A stretch of DNA of 64,000 nt from assembly GCA_002077065.1 (NCBI GenBank), contig NAJO01000015.1:310001-374000 (forward strand), in the 5' to 3' direction. Source of the DNA: Cryoendolithus antarcticus. Taxonomy: Eukaryota > Ascomycota > Dothideomycetes > Cladosporiales > Cladosporiaceae. A program made the translations under genes and the position numbers. Of the stretch, positions 45,103 to 56,375 are shown one piece after another (the stretch's first letter is position 1; every line of letters starts with the position of its first letter). The notes below the pieces were generated by a model. That model was not told the origin of the DNA and made no database searches. It saw nothing but the letters and a program-made list of their open reading frames with translations.

Positions 45103-46088
45103 TCAGTCTTTCCCAATCGGCTCATCCCTCCTGAACATCCCTCCAGCCGTTCCCTCGTCCTTCGTCCCCACCATTCTAGACCCACTCCCATCCCCTCCAT
45201 CCTTCCTGAATCCTGCCTTCCACTCTCCGGCCGTCCCGTCAGGCTTCAACCCCATCTGCCCACTCACAACGTCCTGGAAGCCTCCAATGAACCTCCACAA
45301 TTTCCCGGCGACGGTAGGTGTCCGCTTGCCTTTGGCGATGAAAACTGTGCGCTCTGGGGTCCCGCCATCGGCGAACTCGAGTTTGGCTGGCTCGGGTAGG
45401 GTTTGAAAGCCGAAATCTTCGAGACCGGAGGAAGTGAATAGTGACTCGAGACCAGAGGACGTGAAGCCGTGGTGTTTGATCGTCGTTTGCATATCTGGGC
45501 CGGAGTGGGAGTGGTGTTGATGCTCCTTCGGAGCGAAAGGAAGGAAGTCAACAATCACTAGCACACCCGTGCCAACCTTCAATCGCTCCGTCAATCTCTT
45601 GACAGCCAACGCCGGATCAGCGAAGTGATGGAATCCTAGTCCGATGACAGCGACGTCGAAGTCCTTCCACTCCTCCCCCTCGAACTCCGGAGCCACGGTC
45701 TCAGCCACCAGATCGCCTACGCTAGCCTTAGCATTCGCTCCGGAAGCTGTGGCAGTAGCATTGTAGGCTTCGACCATGTTCGGGGAGACATCTAGGGCTA
45801 GAGTCTGGGTCACGTAGGGTGAGAGGGCGGTGGTGATGGAGCCGGGTCCGCAGGCGTAGTCTAGAAGCTTGATGTCTCGGCCTGGGGATGGGGTGGGGAG
45901 GCCGAGCCAGGTGAGGCGGGAGCGCAGAGCATCAGAGACCTGGGTGGAGAGGGCAATCTGCCAGGGTTTGGAGTTGTAAGTTGACGCGAGATGGCTAGAG
46001 CAGGAGGATTAGCTTGGCACGGTAATGGGAGTGGAATTGGGGTAGCAGACTCGAAGGCTTGACGATTGGCTTCCGAGTGGGAGGCCAT
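45103..46088 (-). CDS. Class I SAM-dependent methyltransferase
   Basis: Two exons (46051-46088 and 45103-45994), joined by a GTCTGC...TCTAG intron, encode 309 aa. The start reads SHSEANRQAFDHLASTYN and then KPWQIALSTQVSDALRSRL. SAM-binding motif I is LLDYACGPGSITTALSPYV, followed by the acidic loop LALDVSPNMVEAYN. Motif II/III regions are DFDVAVIGLGFHHFADPALA and GVLVIVDFLPFAPKEHQHHS. The substrate is unknown; the layout resembles fungal small-molecule methyltransferases. The C-terminal tail is Gly/Asp/Lys rich and probably disordered. The donor is non-consensus after GT, but the join restores family-like sequence. The 3' end converges on the UBA gene 106 nt away. Confidence 0.85.
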
Positions 46089-46610
46089 TATCGACCAGAG
46101 GCGCAGGCTGTAGCGCGGCCGATGAGACGACTAGGGAGTTGGAGAGCCAAAGAGACGAAAGGCGCAAGCTCGTAGGTACTTATCAGTAAGGGACTGTAGT
46201 TGTTGGACACCGTCGATGTACTAGAGGAAAGCTCAATGGTAGAGACGTGCACTTCACAGTCGTCATACGATACTGCGTCTCTCTTGGACGATTGCCCTTG
46301 ATATAAGATATCTTGGCCATCACTGGGCACTGGAGACTTTACTTCGGAGAGTTTCGAGAACATGGTCACGTTACTCAACGAAGTCTCCGGACCGTTATGA
46401 ACACTCGGACACTTTGATTGATCATAAGCGATACATACACTGCAATGGCTACGTTTGAATATAAGGGAGTGTAGTTTATGATGAATCCGGTCTATCAGCT
46501 ATGTCGTTTGGCAGCTCACAACCCACGCCTTGAACACCAACAGCAAGCTACGAGCCCCGAGAAGACTCAGACTGTCAACGACGCAGCAAGCCAGCTCTAT
46601 GTGCTCCACG
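46089..46610. other. Intergenic region
   Basis: About 520 bp with the methyltransferase promoter on one side and the 3' flank of F-box-like gene C on the other. The 96-codon frame at 46088-46378 is Ser/Thr rich with no motif. Confidence 0.4.
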
Positions 46611-47728
46611 TCATCTGACCTTTAACGCTTCCCCCGGCATACTTGAATGCTCATTCGCACGCAGTAACTTGCGAAGATGATCCCTGACCTGAATCATTCC
46701 CTCCTCCGCATCGACAGATTCCTCGGCTCGGTAGTAGTGGGACTTGAAAGCTGCCTCTCCCAGCTCGATGACATCAGCTCCAGCACCGCGATCGCCGTTT
46801 GCGATGCCATAGGCTTCGAGAAAGTGGTGTGCATCACGGTATATCTGAGCGGCGAGTTTCTTGGGCTGAGCGCGCCAGTGGATGCTACTGTCGATAATGA
46901 CGGACTGTAGATTGATGGCTGGAGCGAGCAGCGCAAATGCACCGTGATTCATGGCCTTGTCCTTGCCTCGTCCATTGCCCCAACGCTTGATCTCAAGGTT
47001 GAGAAGGCGCGGCTGGTTGCGCACGCCAATGACGGCCAGGAACTGAAAAAGTGTGACGGTGTCGTCGAAGATGAAGTCTTGATTGTAGAGGAAGTTGATA
47101 CCCTCGCTATAGATCTGCTTGTTGGCGAGTAGGAGGGTGGGGGAGAGGTCGGTTAGCTTTGGTGCCTCTTCCAGGGCATCGCGCTTGAGGCGGCGAGCAC
47201 GCCTACGGCGGTAGTACCCATAGCTATTGTCGTAGGCGTCTTCACCGAAAACCATGCTACGGGTTGCGGTGCGACGCCCTGTTTTAAGCTTGGGTACGAG
47301 TGAGATGCCGTAGGTGTCCGTTAGAGCCAGCTCGTAGATCATGTCACGAAGCTGGGACGCATGTCAGTTCAGAAGCCGTAACTTGCTCTCACTGGTGAAC
47401 CGTACCTCAGCTGGGAGATCCAGGAAGCGAAATGGCTTAGCTTCGGCAGCTTTGCGAGGAGTCGAGAGCTTTGCCCTCTTGGCCGTTCCCCTTTTCATTG
47501 GCTTCTGAGACAGACTGGCGTTAGTACGAGAGACCATGTTCATGAGATGAAGGTGAGCTCTACCCTCGTGGAACCATAGGTGGTGTCATCGTCATCGCTG
47601 TGCGCCTCTACCACGTCGACAGCATCTTCGCTATTGTCGAAGTCATCGCTGGAATTCTCGGCGTATGAGACGGTGGTTCTCTTGCGCTTCCCAGTGACCA
47701 TGCTGCCGGCGGTGGCGATCACGGACAT
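46611..47728 (-). CDS. F-box-like protein C (LPAEL-type, fungal expansion)
   Basis: Three exons (47564-47728, 47406-47504, 46611-47351) encode 334 aa. The first exon is acidic (NSSDDFDNSEDAVDVVEAHS) after a basic GKRKRTT. The second is basic (KPMKRGTAKRAKLSTPRKAA) and ends with the start of the motif FRFLDLPAE. The third continues LRDMIYELAL, giving the LPAELRDMIYE signature common to a very large fungal family with an F-box-like N-terminus. It then has LSPTLLLANKQIYSEGINFL and a C-terminal region with INLQSVIIDSSIHWRAQPKK. No function can be given; an SCF adaptor role is a family-based guess. Introns: GTAGAG...TCTCAG and GTACGG...TCCCAG, both at codon boundaries. The gene diverges from the CoA-transferase gene. 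Confidence 0.8.
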
Positions 47729-48243
47729 GTTCGATTGCAGTGATGATGATTGGAATAGAGGTGACTGTGAAACTTCGAGGAAAACCGGAAAACAAAACAG
47801 TACTTGTCTCAATGTTGCATGGCAAGCTCGTTCGCCACAAGCCAGGCAGACGCGAGACTAACACGAGTCACCTGACGCCAAAGTCGCCAACGAGGCAGCA
47901 AGACCCAAGTGCGGCCCCATTGGCCATCTGAATGAATGAGGACCCGCAAGCTACCTAGTAAGGAAGGCTGATATAATGATGTACAGTATAAAGTGGTGCA
48001 TCAGCCTCGTCGTCTTCCAGCGTTTCCGAGTTGTCGCACCAAGCACCAGCCACCTCCCCGCATGCAGCCGACATCATCTCAAGTTGCCGTTGCTCGACTG
48101 CCGGGTAAGAATTGACCAGGATGCCGTGAGGGCCGAGTGTCGGCGAGCCTCTGGGCCATTAGTACTTTCGATATGTATATGTATATTCGGGCGCATCTTC
48201 CCCTTGCTTGCTCCCTTTTCGCATTCCTCTGGTGTTCGTAAGC
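47729..48243. promoter_or_regulatory. Divergent region between F-box-like gene C and the CoA transferase
   Basis: About 515 bp between two divergent start codons. Near 48170-48185 the plus strand is AT rich (GATATGTATATGTATATTC), a possible TATA-like element about 60-70 bp upstream of the CoA transferase start. Confidence 0.35.
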
Positions 48244-49932
48244 ATGGAAGCGACGACATACCTGAGCTCTGTATTGAGCTGCAGCATACGGGTACAGCTC
48301 CGCACAGCACCGCGAGCTGCGTGGCAAGCGAGAGACCAAATATCTGGACGACGAGGCTTCAAGTCGAGCGCACCTTCATACCGCGAAGCCACCAGCGGAA
48401 AGTCAGCTCGCAAGCGAGGTGGCTCCAAGGTCTTTGACTCAGTCGACGAGGCTGTAGCAGACATCAAGTCCGGATCCATCGTGCTCAGCGCAGGCTTCGG
48501 ACTATGCGGGACTGCAGAGACCATCATCGATGCTCTGGTACGGCGAGGACCGGACAGTCTCAATGACATCACCGCCGTGTCGAACAATGCCGGAACTGCA
48601 ATTGGCGGTGGCCTCTCACCCATGATTGAAGCTGGTCAAGTCAGTAGAGCCATCTGCAGCTTTCTCGGCAACAACAAAGCTCTCGAGAAGAAGTACTTGA
48701 CCGGCAAGATCGCAATCGAGCTTACGCCGCAAGGTACGATCGCCGAAAAGCTACGATGCGGTGGTGCTGGTATCCCTGCATTCTTCACTCCTACTGGCGT
48801 CAACACATTCATCCAATCTGGACAGATCCCTGTGCGGTTGAAGGATGGCATTGTCATTGAGCCTGGCAAACCACGAGAGACTCGCATATTCGACGGTCGC
48901 ATCTACAACATGGAGACTGCGATTAAGGGCGATGTTGCTATCCTACGCGCTCATACTGTCGACGAAGCCGGCAACATCAAGTTCCGCTACACGACAAAGT
49001 CCTTTGCTCCTCTCATGGCCAAAGCTGCAGCAATCACGATCGTTGAAGCGGAGAACATCGTCCCTATAGGCACTATCGCCCCAGACGACATCGATGTGCC
49101 AGGCGTGTTCGTTGACCGCATCGTCAAGGCCACGAAGGACAAGATCCTTGAGGTCAAGGTGCTTCGTCAAGATACCGATCCGTCGGCTACGCCTGACAAG
49201 TCCCCCGCTGCGGTGAGACGAGACCGCATTGCCAAGCGTGCTGCAAAGGAGCTGCAAGAGGGTTTCTACGTCAATCTAGGTGTTGGAATGCCTACCCTCG
49301 CACCGTCTTTCCTACCTGCAGACCGCAACGTCTGGATTCAATCAGAGAACGGCATCTTGGGCATGGGTCCATACCCGACGGAGGAGGAAGTCGATGCCGA
49401 CATCATCAACGCTGGCAAGGAGACTGTCACTCTTGTTAAAGGTGCCAGCACATTCGACAGCTCTGAGAGCTTCGGCATGATCCGCGGTGGTCATATCGAT
49501 GTCTCGATCCTTGGCGCATTGCAAGTAGGCGCCAATGGGGACCTTGCGAACTACATGATCCCTGGCAAGGTACGGTCTGAATAATTCTGGTCTCCCAAGT
49601 AGCGTTACTGACATACATCTCAGGTTTTTAAAGGCATGGGCGGCGCAATGGATCTCGTCTCCAACCCTGACGCAACCAAGATCGTCGTTACAACAGACCA
49701 TACCGACAAGTATGGCGTCTCGAAAATCGTTCAGCACTGCACTTTGCCTCTGACTGGCGCGCGATGTGTCAGCACGATCATCACGGATCTCTGTGTATTC
49801 GAGGTCGATCGAGTGAAGGGCGAGCTAACGCTGACGGAGCTGGCTGATGGAGTGACGGAGGAAGAGGTCAAGAAGAAGACTGAGGCGAAGTTCAATGTGA
49901 TAGAGGGTGGACCTGGCCGGATGGAGATGTGA
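48244..49932 (+). CDS. OXCT1: Succinyl-CoA:3-ketoacid coenzyme A transferase, mitochondrial
   Basis: Two exons (48244-49569 and 49624-49932), joined by a GTACGG...CTCAG intron, encode 544 aa. The enzyme moves CoA between succinyl-CoA and acetoacetate (or related acids) in the matrix. The N-terminus is Arg/Ser/Ala rich without acidic residues after M-E, suitable for import ([17 protein letters not shown]). Subunit-A-like domain: [20 protein letters not shown] and [20 protein letters not shown]. Subunit-B-like domain: [20 protein letters not shown] and the catalytic Glu368 in [12 protein letters not shown]. The end is [14 protein letters not shown]. The frame is open upstream to a TTG, but this is the first ATG. 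Fused A and B domains are normal for eukaryotic SCOT. Confidence 0.94.
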
Positions 49933-50365
49933 AGACCTAACATCGAATTCGGAGTTGTCCTTTATCTGTGACCAATATACCTAGCATCGTACTTTTTGCA
50001 CAGCTGTACTACAAGATTGTTCTTTGCACCGCATCCCTCTCCGCTGCATCGTTGATCGTCTCTTGAGTATAAATATGTTGCCATATATCTCTATCCTGAT
50101 GCTGGACACGTTTATTGCTGCCATCTCGGCATATGAGGACCCGACAAATCCCGACTTCACCTTCTCCACAACCTGCCCTGCACTATCCCGCAATACCCAC
50201 CATCTCCAATGCCCTAGCCACTGGCGATGCTGGTCTGAATATGCTATGGTCCGGCATGCTAACGAAAACGGATCGTCAACATATCAGCCATCATCGCAAT
50301 CAGGCGTGCCAACGATCGATCCAGACTTCGCCACACAAACTATAGGACCGGACAAGCCGCCAAAC
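49933..50365. other. Intergenic region and leader of the AhpD-like gene
   Basis: About 430 bp with a TATAAATA at 50068-50075 on the plus strand, a fair TATA box for the downstream gene. The downstream reading frame is open upstream through this region with other in-frame ATGs, so a longer N-terminus cannot be excluded. Confidence 0.4.
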
Positions 50366-51317
50366 ATGTCCAAATTGTCAGAGCCTCTCAAGGCGTTGAT
50401 CAATGCCGCCCATGCTCGACCACACACAACTCCCGCCCCTAGGAACATAACATCAGTCTACCAGAAAGTCGCCACAGATGCTGCGGCAAAGCAAGTCGGC
50501 CTCTCAGCATGGCTATGTGCCTCTGTAAGTCAACGCTTTCATAGATGCTCTCGGATAAGACTGATCAATGTGCTAGACCGCAGCAACAATGACCCTCAAT
50601 TCCCCCGACTCCCTCCTGTCTCTCTACACCCTGGCCTCATCACCCGATCATCAAGCTTCCTCCCAATCATCTTCCGACTCAAGCCACGCTCTCTGGACCG
50701 CGGAGCTAATGCGCGAAACGGGCCTGAAATGCATCGGCTTCAACGGCGTCCCTCGCACGATCAACATGCTCAATGCCTTCCACTCTGGCCTGCCCAAACC
50801 CATTCAATCTGCGCTCGCTGAACGGAAACCTCGACGGAATCTGTCGACGAGGAATCTGGACGCCACGCTGGAACGCGGACGGGGGCTGTGGAGTTCGATC
50901 TACCGAGGATTCGACGAGAAGTTGGTGGCGAAGCTGGCGCAGAGTCATCCGGATTTGCCGGTACATATCATCGAGTCCGAGTATGGCGCCTTGTTCTCTG
51001 ACCCTCCCTCTGACTCCTCCCCTTCCATCCCTAACGTCGGCCGCGTGCTTACGAGCATTGTCGCCGTGTCCTGTCTCCGAGCGCAGACTGGCGTCGGTCC
51101 GCAGGTTCTAAGTCATGTGTTTGGACTACGGAAAGCTTTTGGCGATGGCACGGCTGAGGACGAGAGCGAGGTGCAGGGTGGGAAGTGGCTGGCGGGTGAT
51201 GAGGGGAGTGGGTGGCTTCTACGGGTCGTGGATGAGATTGTGGGGGCTATTGGGGAGGGGAAGGGCGGCACGTTCGCGCCTGGGTTTGGCGAGGGGAAGG
51301 AGAAGGCGAAGTTATGA
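50366..51317 (+). CDS. AhpD-like superfamily protein (tentative)
   Basis: Two exons (50366-50524 and 50577-51317), joined by a GTAAGT...TGCTAG intron with a CTGATCA branch-like site, encode 299 aa. The start SKLSEPLKALINAAHARPHT is chosen because it begins the conserved-looking part. Helical segments follow: WLCASTAATMTLNSPDSLLS, then ALWTAELMRETGLKCIGFNG with VPRTINMLNAF, which I associate with fungal AhpD/carboxymuconolactone-decarboxylase-like proteins. That group has peroxidase-type members with a CxxC motif, but only a single cysteine (KCIGFNG) is seen here, so redox activity is uncertain. The C-terminal part (RVLTSIVAVSCLRAQTGVGP, WLLRVVDEIVGAI) is also helical. The end is Gly/Lys rich. 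Confidence 0.62.
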
Positions 51318-51721
51318 GGCATGGTTGGTTGTGTAGATCGGATGTATACCACATAGCGTAAGCGTTCGCGAATGAATCGATCATGTGAGGATGTGAGGTA
51401 GGGTAAGCTTTGACAGCATTATGTATATGGATATCTCAATTTGGGGGTATGATGGTAAAGAAACCCACAAAGCCATCCCGCTCGCTCTCCTCCGTCCTCA
51501 CCCGATGCCATGTCAGTGTAGCAGCATCAAGTCACCACACTAGCTTTGCTCAGGGGACGGAGCGTTGCTTTGCCCACACTGATCACCTCCACATCGCTCT
51601 CAACCTCGCTTCCAAGATTGCTCGACGCGCTCGTGCTGATATGCTGCTCGCCATCATCGTTCTAGCAGTCAAATCACACGTCAGCAAGCAAGCTCTCGGA
51701 CTCATGAAGGCCAAATCAAGT
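51318..51721. other. Convergent intergenic region (AhpD-like / septin)
   Basis: About 400 bp of 3' flank for converging genes. No feature was recognised. Confidence 0.4.
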
Positions 51722-52962
51722 CTAGCGATCCATCTCCGCGCCCTCGCTCACGTCATCCATTCCACCACCGACATGTCCACTCTGATCTCTCACCATGCGG
51801 CTCTCAAGCTCCTTCAGCTGGCTCTCCCTAGCCAACAACTCCTGCCTCTTCTCGTTGATCTCGCGCTGCACCTTGATCTCGATCTCCCTCAGCTTCTCCT
51901 CCTCGCGGCGCAGCTGCTCTTCCTTGAGCCTCACGCTCTGACTAGCCAGACTCTGCGGGTCGAGCGAGTCTTGCGTGTCACCGCCACCGCCAATGGTGCT
52001 GTCGCCGACGGACTTCGACAGCTTCTCGGTACGGTAGTTCTCGTAGAGGAAATCGTGGGTAATCTCCTTCAGATCTGCGAGGTGGGAGTGCAGGAGCGCG
52101 GAGCGGATAGCGAGGAAGTCGGAGTGGCGTGGGTTGTCGACTTCCACGAGACCCCAGGGGTACTGGCGTGCGCGGATGCGGCGGCCCTCGAACTCAACGG
52201 TGTCTTCGCTACCGACAATGGCGAAGGGCATGAGGCCGCGGAGCTCGGCGTTCTCCTCGACAGTGTCTTCATCGTCCTCTTCGATGTCATAGGGGAAGTT
52301 GTAGACCGGGATGCGGTAGTGCTCGATGTCCTCCATGATCAGCTTCTTGCTCTCGGCGAGCTCGAGCGGTGTGAGAGAGTCGGCCTTGCCAATCACGGGG
52401 ATGACGTTGACGCGGGGCGAGAGACGGCGCATGAGCTCGATGTCGAGTTCGCGGAGACCGTGGCCTGGCAACAGTGTTAGCTTGGCAGTCCAGATCTATG
52501 TCTCGTCAATGGTGATGCTCAGGACTCACCAGTCGGCGAAATGAAGTACAACAGCACGTGGATACGGTTGTCCCTGAACCTCGGATTACGCTTGATCCTG
52601 CTCTCCTCGGCAAGAATGTCATCGTATTGGCGTTCAAGGTAGGAGCTGATCTCGCCAAAGGCGCTCTCGTTGTCGATCTGGTCACCGAAGCCGGGAGTGT
52701 CGACAATCGTGAGACTAACACGCGTGCCTTCCTCGTCCAGCTCTAGCTCGACCGTCACGGGCTTGATGCGCACACCCTCCTCGACGGCAGCGAGGTTTGG
52801 ATCGTCGTTATCCTTGCCTTGCAGCACACGGCGGCCACAGAGAGTGTTCACGAAGGTGGTGCGGCCGGTGCCTGAGGCGCCACAGACCATGAGGCAGAAC
52901 TGGATGCCTTTCTTCACATTCTTCTTGCGGCGCAGCTTGATTGCGCTGTTGCTCGACGACAT
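51722..52962 (-). CDS. CDC11: Septin of the Cdc11/AspA group
   Basis: Two exons (52530-52962 and 51722-52464), joined by a GTGAGT...GCCAG intron that splits a Gly codon, encode 391 aa. Septins form heteropolymer filaments at septa, branch points and polarity sites. A polybasic membrane-binding stretch (RRKKNVKKG, residues 11-19) precedes the P-loop GASGTGRTT (about 28-36). Switch II is DTPGFGD, the G4 motif is IGKADSL, and the septin-unique element includes RQYPWGLVEVDNPRHSDF. The C-terminal coiled coil (EEQLRREEEKLREIEIKVQR) is followed by an acidic end. Overall similarity points to the AspA/Cdc11 type of filamentous fungi. The 356-codon frame on the opposite strand is a by-product of its composition. 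Confidence 0.94.
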
Positions 52963-53479
52963 GGTGGGCGATTGGGTGTCGCGGTCTCGGTGCTGGGGTC
53001 CGTCAAGCGGTGAAGCCCCGAAGTAAGGTGCTATGCTCGCGGTGGCGGATTGAGGGAGGAATCAAGGGACGGAACAGCGATGGTGGACAACTGTGTCAGG
53101 TAATGTGGATGTAAGGAAGCAGCAATGCCTTCTTCAAGCAAACACGACCGCGGAAGTTAGGGGTCAATGTGAACTTTGGGGAGGCGCATTGCTTAGCGGC
53201 GGGACCGCGGCAGTGTCCGCTCAACTGCCACCTGCTGGCCGTAGCTCACAACGGCTGCATGTGATGATTGGAGTGGCCGACGTTTTGTCTCGGTATCACA
53301 GTCTCACTCCTCCGCCAATAACTTCCTATGTGCCTCACTGTCTACTGTAAAGCAGGAGAGCTAGCCTGATAATACGCCGCTTCGCTTGCTCAACCTTGGG
53401 CAAACGAAGGGCGAATCCATCATGAACCCCTCTGACGATAGACATCGACCTTGATACCCTACGCTTCAAATAACGCACA
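52963..53479. promoter_or_regulatory. Divergent region between septin and HSV2 genes
   Basis: About 515 bp between two divergent start codons, holding both promoters and leaders. No named element was recognised. Confidence 0.4.
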
Positions 53480-55009
53480 ATGAACACAAGACATCCGATA
53501 CAGCCTACAAATGATGTTGTCGTCTTATCTCTCGCGTTCTCGCCCACTCGGACACGATACATAGCAGGTCTTTCCGATGGCTGCCGCATCTTTCGTACAG
53601 ACAATTGCCTGCCGACCTATCAGCCGATACTCTCGGAGACTGGACGCAAAGGCAAAGCGCCAGCAGTGCTGAGCGATGCTGGGGTTGCTGTAGTCGCTGT
53701 GTTGGACGATCGTTTCTTTGCTGTTACGGGAGGCGGCAGCACGCCGCAAGGCAGTCCGAATGTGGTCTCAATCTGGGATGCTACTTTGGGTCGGCAGGTC
53801 GCACGCTTCGATCTGTACGAGCCCATATTGGGCATCCGACTGTCGACTACGTACGCTGCAATCGTTCTGCAGGATCGTACGGTCATGTTGGAGTATCAGG
53901 ATATTGGCCCTGTCGAACCAGCAGAGGAGCATCACATGGCCGACGAGGACACGGTGATCACGGCACCGAACAAGGTCAAGGGACTGTATCCTACTGCCCT
54001 CAACCCGTATGCTTCGGCGTGTCTCGGGAAGAACGTTCTGGTGTTACCAGCTCAGACGATCGGGCAGGTCCAGCTGGTCCCACTACCTTCCGGATCAAAG
54101 CGTATCTTCCGCGCCCACGACTCGGCGATCCGCTCCATCGCCCTCTCGGACGATGGCACAATACTCGCCACAGCCTCGATGAATGGTACACTGATCCGCG
54201 TGTGGTCTACAGCAACCCTAGATCAGCTCGCCGAGTTTCGCCGCGGCATGGACCACGCCATCATCGGCAGCCTGGCCATCAGCCCCGGGAATCGCTGGCT
54301 AGCGAGTACTTCCGACAAAGGCACACTGCATATTTTCGATCTTCGTCCTGGTCCCTCACACTCCTCGGCGCCGGATCCTCCTGCGAAATCTCTACCGCAC
54401 CGCAGAAACCCTAGCTACCCAACTCCACGTATCCCCACACCCACATACCAAACCTCCCTCTCCAACTTTTCAGGTCGCTCCTCACCTCACTCAATTACAG
54501 GTCAAGGTTCAGCGCAAGAGTACTACGGTCTACGCCCGCCTCCAGCGTCAGCCTCGCCCTCATCGTCTGCTCCCCTCACAGCACTAGCAGCCTTCAAGTC
54601 TTCCTCTCTTGCTCCTCGAGCACTGAGAGATACCCGCTCCGTAGCCTCGGCAACTTTCTACACTGGCGATGATCCACCGCACTGGCAGCCCGGCCCAAAT
54701 CGCGGGTACACCTACACCACATCACCCACCGGCAAGCGCACCAAAGTCCGGAATCCCGTTCCGCCGCTTCCGGGCAACCCAAATGGCAAGCCGCCAATGG
54801 GAATCATAGCTTTCGCGCCCAAAGATGGGAAGCTGTATGGTGTTAGTGGACTGCAGGGCGATGACGACGAGGGCGCTGTGATCTTTGTGCTGGGAGGTGG
54901 AGGGAGACCGAGATGGGAGTTGTTCGAACTCTTACCGAGGGAAGGAGGGGGGTGGGGTCTTGTTGGACGAGGGTATAGGGAGATATTGGGACGGCAATTT
55001 GTGGACTGA
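53480..55009 (+). CDS. HSV2: PROPPIN family WD-repeat protein, Hsv2/WIPI3-4-like
   Basis: A single-exon frame of 509 aa. PROPPINs are seven-bladed beta-propellers that bind PI3P and PI(3,5)P2 on endosomes, vacuoles and autophagic membranes; Hsv2 is linked to selective autophagy of nuclear fragments in yeast. Repeats include VVVLSLAFSPTRTRYIAGLS and SAIRSIALSDDGTILATASM. The diagnostic lipid-binding motif is FRRG at residues 253-256 in LAEFRRGMDHAIIGSLAISP, followed by WLASTSDKGTLHIFDL. An insertion of about 100 residues rich in Ser and Pro lies after this blade, before the last blade (PPMGIIAFAPKDGKLYGVSG). Atg18 and Atg21 are the alternatives, but the layout fits Hsv2 best. Confidence 0.87.
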   Translation: MNTRHPIQPTNDVVVLSLAFSPTRTRYIAGLSDGCRIFRTDNCLPTYQPILSETGRKGKAPAVLSDAGVAVVAVLDDRFFAVTGGGSTPQGSPNVVSIWDATLGRQVARFDLYEPILGIRLSTTYAAIVLQDRTVMLEYQDIGPVEPAEEHHMADEDTVITAPNKVKGLYPTALNPYASACLGKNVLVLPAQTIGQVQLVPLPSGSKRIFRAHDSAIRSIALSDDGTILATASMNGTLIRVWSTATLDQLAEFRRGMDHAIIGSLAISPGNRWLASTSDKGTLHIFDLRPGPSHSSAPDPPAKSLPHRRNPSYPTPRIPTPTYQTSLSNFSGRSSPHSITGQGSAQEYYGLRPPPASASPSSSAPLTALAAFKSSSLAPRALRDTRSVASATFYTGDDPPHWQPGPNRGYTYTTSPTGKRTKVRNPVPPLPGNPNGKPPMGIIAFAPKDGKLYGVSGLQGDDDEGAVIFVLGGGGRPRWELFELLPREGGGWGLVGRGYREILGRQFVD

Positions 55010-55217
55010 TCACATGGATATAGATCGTCTAAGGTGCATAGCATGGTGTTCGGGCGCTACTGCAGCGAAAGGATTACCCATTGATGTCTGTGCGGCTATG
55101 TCCAAACCTGTTCCATGTATTGGAATCATAAGTCTCACGACGTTCCACAAACTTCGCCGCAGAGTCACACGAGGAAGCTATCACCAATTCTCGCATGCAA
55201 GGTTCATTGAGGAGGAT

Positions 55218-56375
55218 TCATCGCCTATACTCCTCCGTCTCCTTCATCTTTCCCCTCTCATCCTCAAGCCACTTCGGCGATCCATCCGGCCAGTACGAGA
55301 AGTTGTCTTGCCCGCAGTAATACACCCTCCGCATGCTCAGACAATCCACAGTCTGCACTTGAGGCGTCGTGTGAGGCATGTAGGAGATACGGAGAAGCTT
55401 GATTCGAGCTGTGCGACTGCTGGAAGCCTGCACCTGGAGGTCTTGGAGTGTATTTCCGAACTGAGCGGCTGCTCGTATCATCTTGTCGTGGAGGCGCATA
55501 GTGCGTGGGTAGTGGCCGGCGTGGGTACATTCCTCGGTCATGTGGTGTTGTTGGCCTGGGTAGCGGGGCTGGTTCAGCTTGATGACGAGGCTTTCGAGGC
55601 TGAGGTTCCTGACCGGGCTGCTCGTGTCGAAGTCGAAGAGCGCTGGACAGAGTGCGACCATGCGTAAGCGTACTCTGCGAATCTTGGGTATGATTCTGGC
55701 CAGTACGCTGCAGATATGATCGTGCCTATAGGGCAGAAGGGAGGAGCCGCTCGTATCAAGAGTCAGGAAGTCGAGGTTCGTGGCTACGGATAGACTGGCA
55801 AGGAGGCGATGGCAGGTCTCGGCGTTTAGGTAGTCCCATTGAGGACCTTGCTCTGCTTCTGCTTCTCGAAGGACCTCGAAAGTCACGTCCTCTAGGACTG
55901 AGAAGTTGGCAAGGTCGTCGAAGAAGGGATGCAATGCTTCGTGTCGAAGAGTCTCTGTCTGCCATTTCCTGATAGCACTGGACCCGGGGTCGTCCATGGT
56001 ATCAAATGGCTCGAACGGATGAGGTGGTTCCTTGGGAGATCTCGGTCGATAGTGCTCATCACAGGCGCAATGTATCTCTGTCGAGTCCCACCAGTGGCCG
56101 TACAGGCGGACGTGTAGCCTCCGAGTGTTCTTGTACATCAGTCGACGACTGCCAAGATAGTTCGAGTGATAGGGTAAGTCGAGGCAGTGGATGCCGGTCA
56201 CCTCTACGCTCGCCACGTCAAGGCCTGACAGGTACACTGGAAGCGCTGCCTCGTACCAGTAGCGACTCAGCGTCAGGCGGCGGGAGCCAACGTGGATTCT
56301 GCGCCTGAGCTCGCGGCCACCGAGCTCTTCCAGGATTTGTGTCAAGAGCTCTGCGGGCAAGTCGAGTAGAGCCAT
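55218..56375 (-). CDS. F-box protein D
   Basis: A single-exon frame; from the ATG giving MALLDLPAELLTQILEELGG it encodes 385 aa. The F-box lies at the extreme N-terminus, as usual in fungal F-box proteins, followed by RELRRRIHVGSRRLTLSRYW. The rest has Leu-rich helical and strand segments (TRRLHVRLYGHWWDSTEIHC, LFDFDTSSPVRNLSLESLVI) that could form degenerate leucine-rich repeats. A cluster of Cys/His (HCACDEH, ECTHAGH) might bind metal, but this is not certain. An SCF substrate-adaptor role is inferred. The frame is open to 56474, but the F-box ATG is the sensible start. The 3' end converges on HSV2. Confidence 0.8.
   Translation of the reverse strand: MALLDLPAELLTQILEELGGRELRRRIHVGSRRLTLSRYWYEAALPVYLSGLDVASVEVTGIHCLDLPYHSNYLGSRRLMYKNTRRLHVRLYGHWWDSTEIHCACDEHYRPRSPKEPPHPFEPFDTMDDPGSSAIRKWQTETLRHEALHPFFDDLANFSVLEDVTFEVLREAEAEQGPQWDYLNAETCHRLLASLSVATNLDFLTLDTSGSSLLPYRHDHICSVLARIIPKIRRVRLRMVALCPALFDFDTSSPVRNLSLESLVIKLNQPRYPGQQHHMTEECTHAGHYPRTMRLHDKMIRAAAQFGNTLQDLQVQASSSRTARIKLLRISYMPHTTPQVQTVDCLSMRRVYYCGQDNFSYWPDGSPKWLEDERGKMKETEEYRR

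Noticed and set aside
51410..52480. 356-codon open frame on the plus strand
   Set aside because: It lies antisense to the septin gene and is Leu/Ala/Val-rich through codon bias. The minus strand encodes unmistakable septin motifs.
54885..55667. 260-codon frame on the plus strand
   Set aside because: Overlaps the end of HSV2 and runs antisense to F-box gene D, whose frame has a clear F-box.
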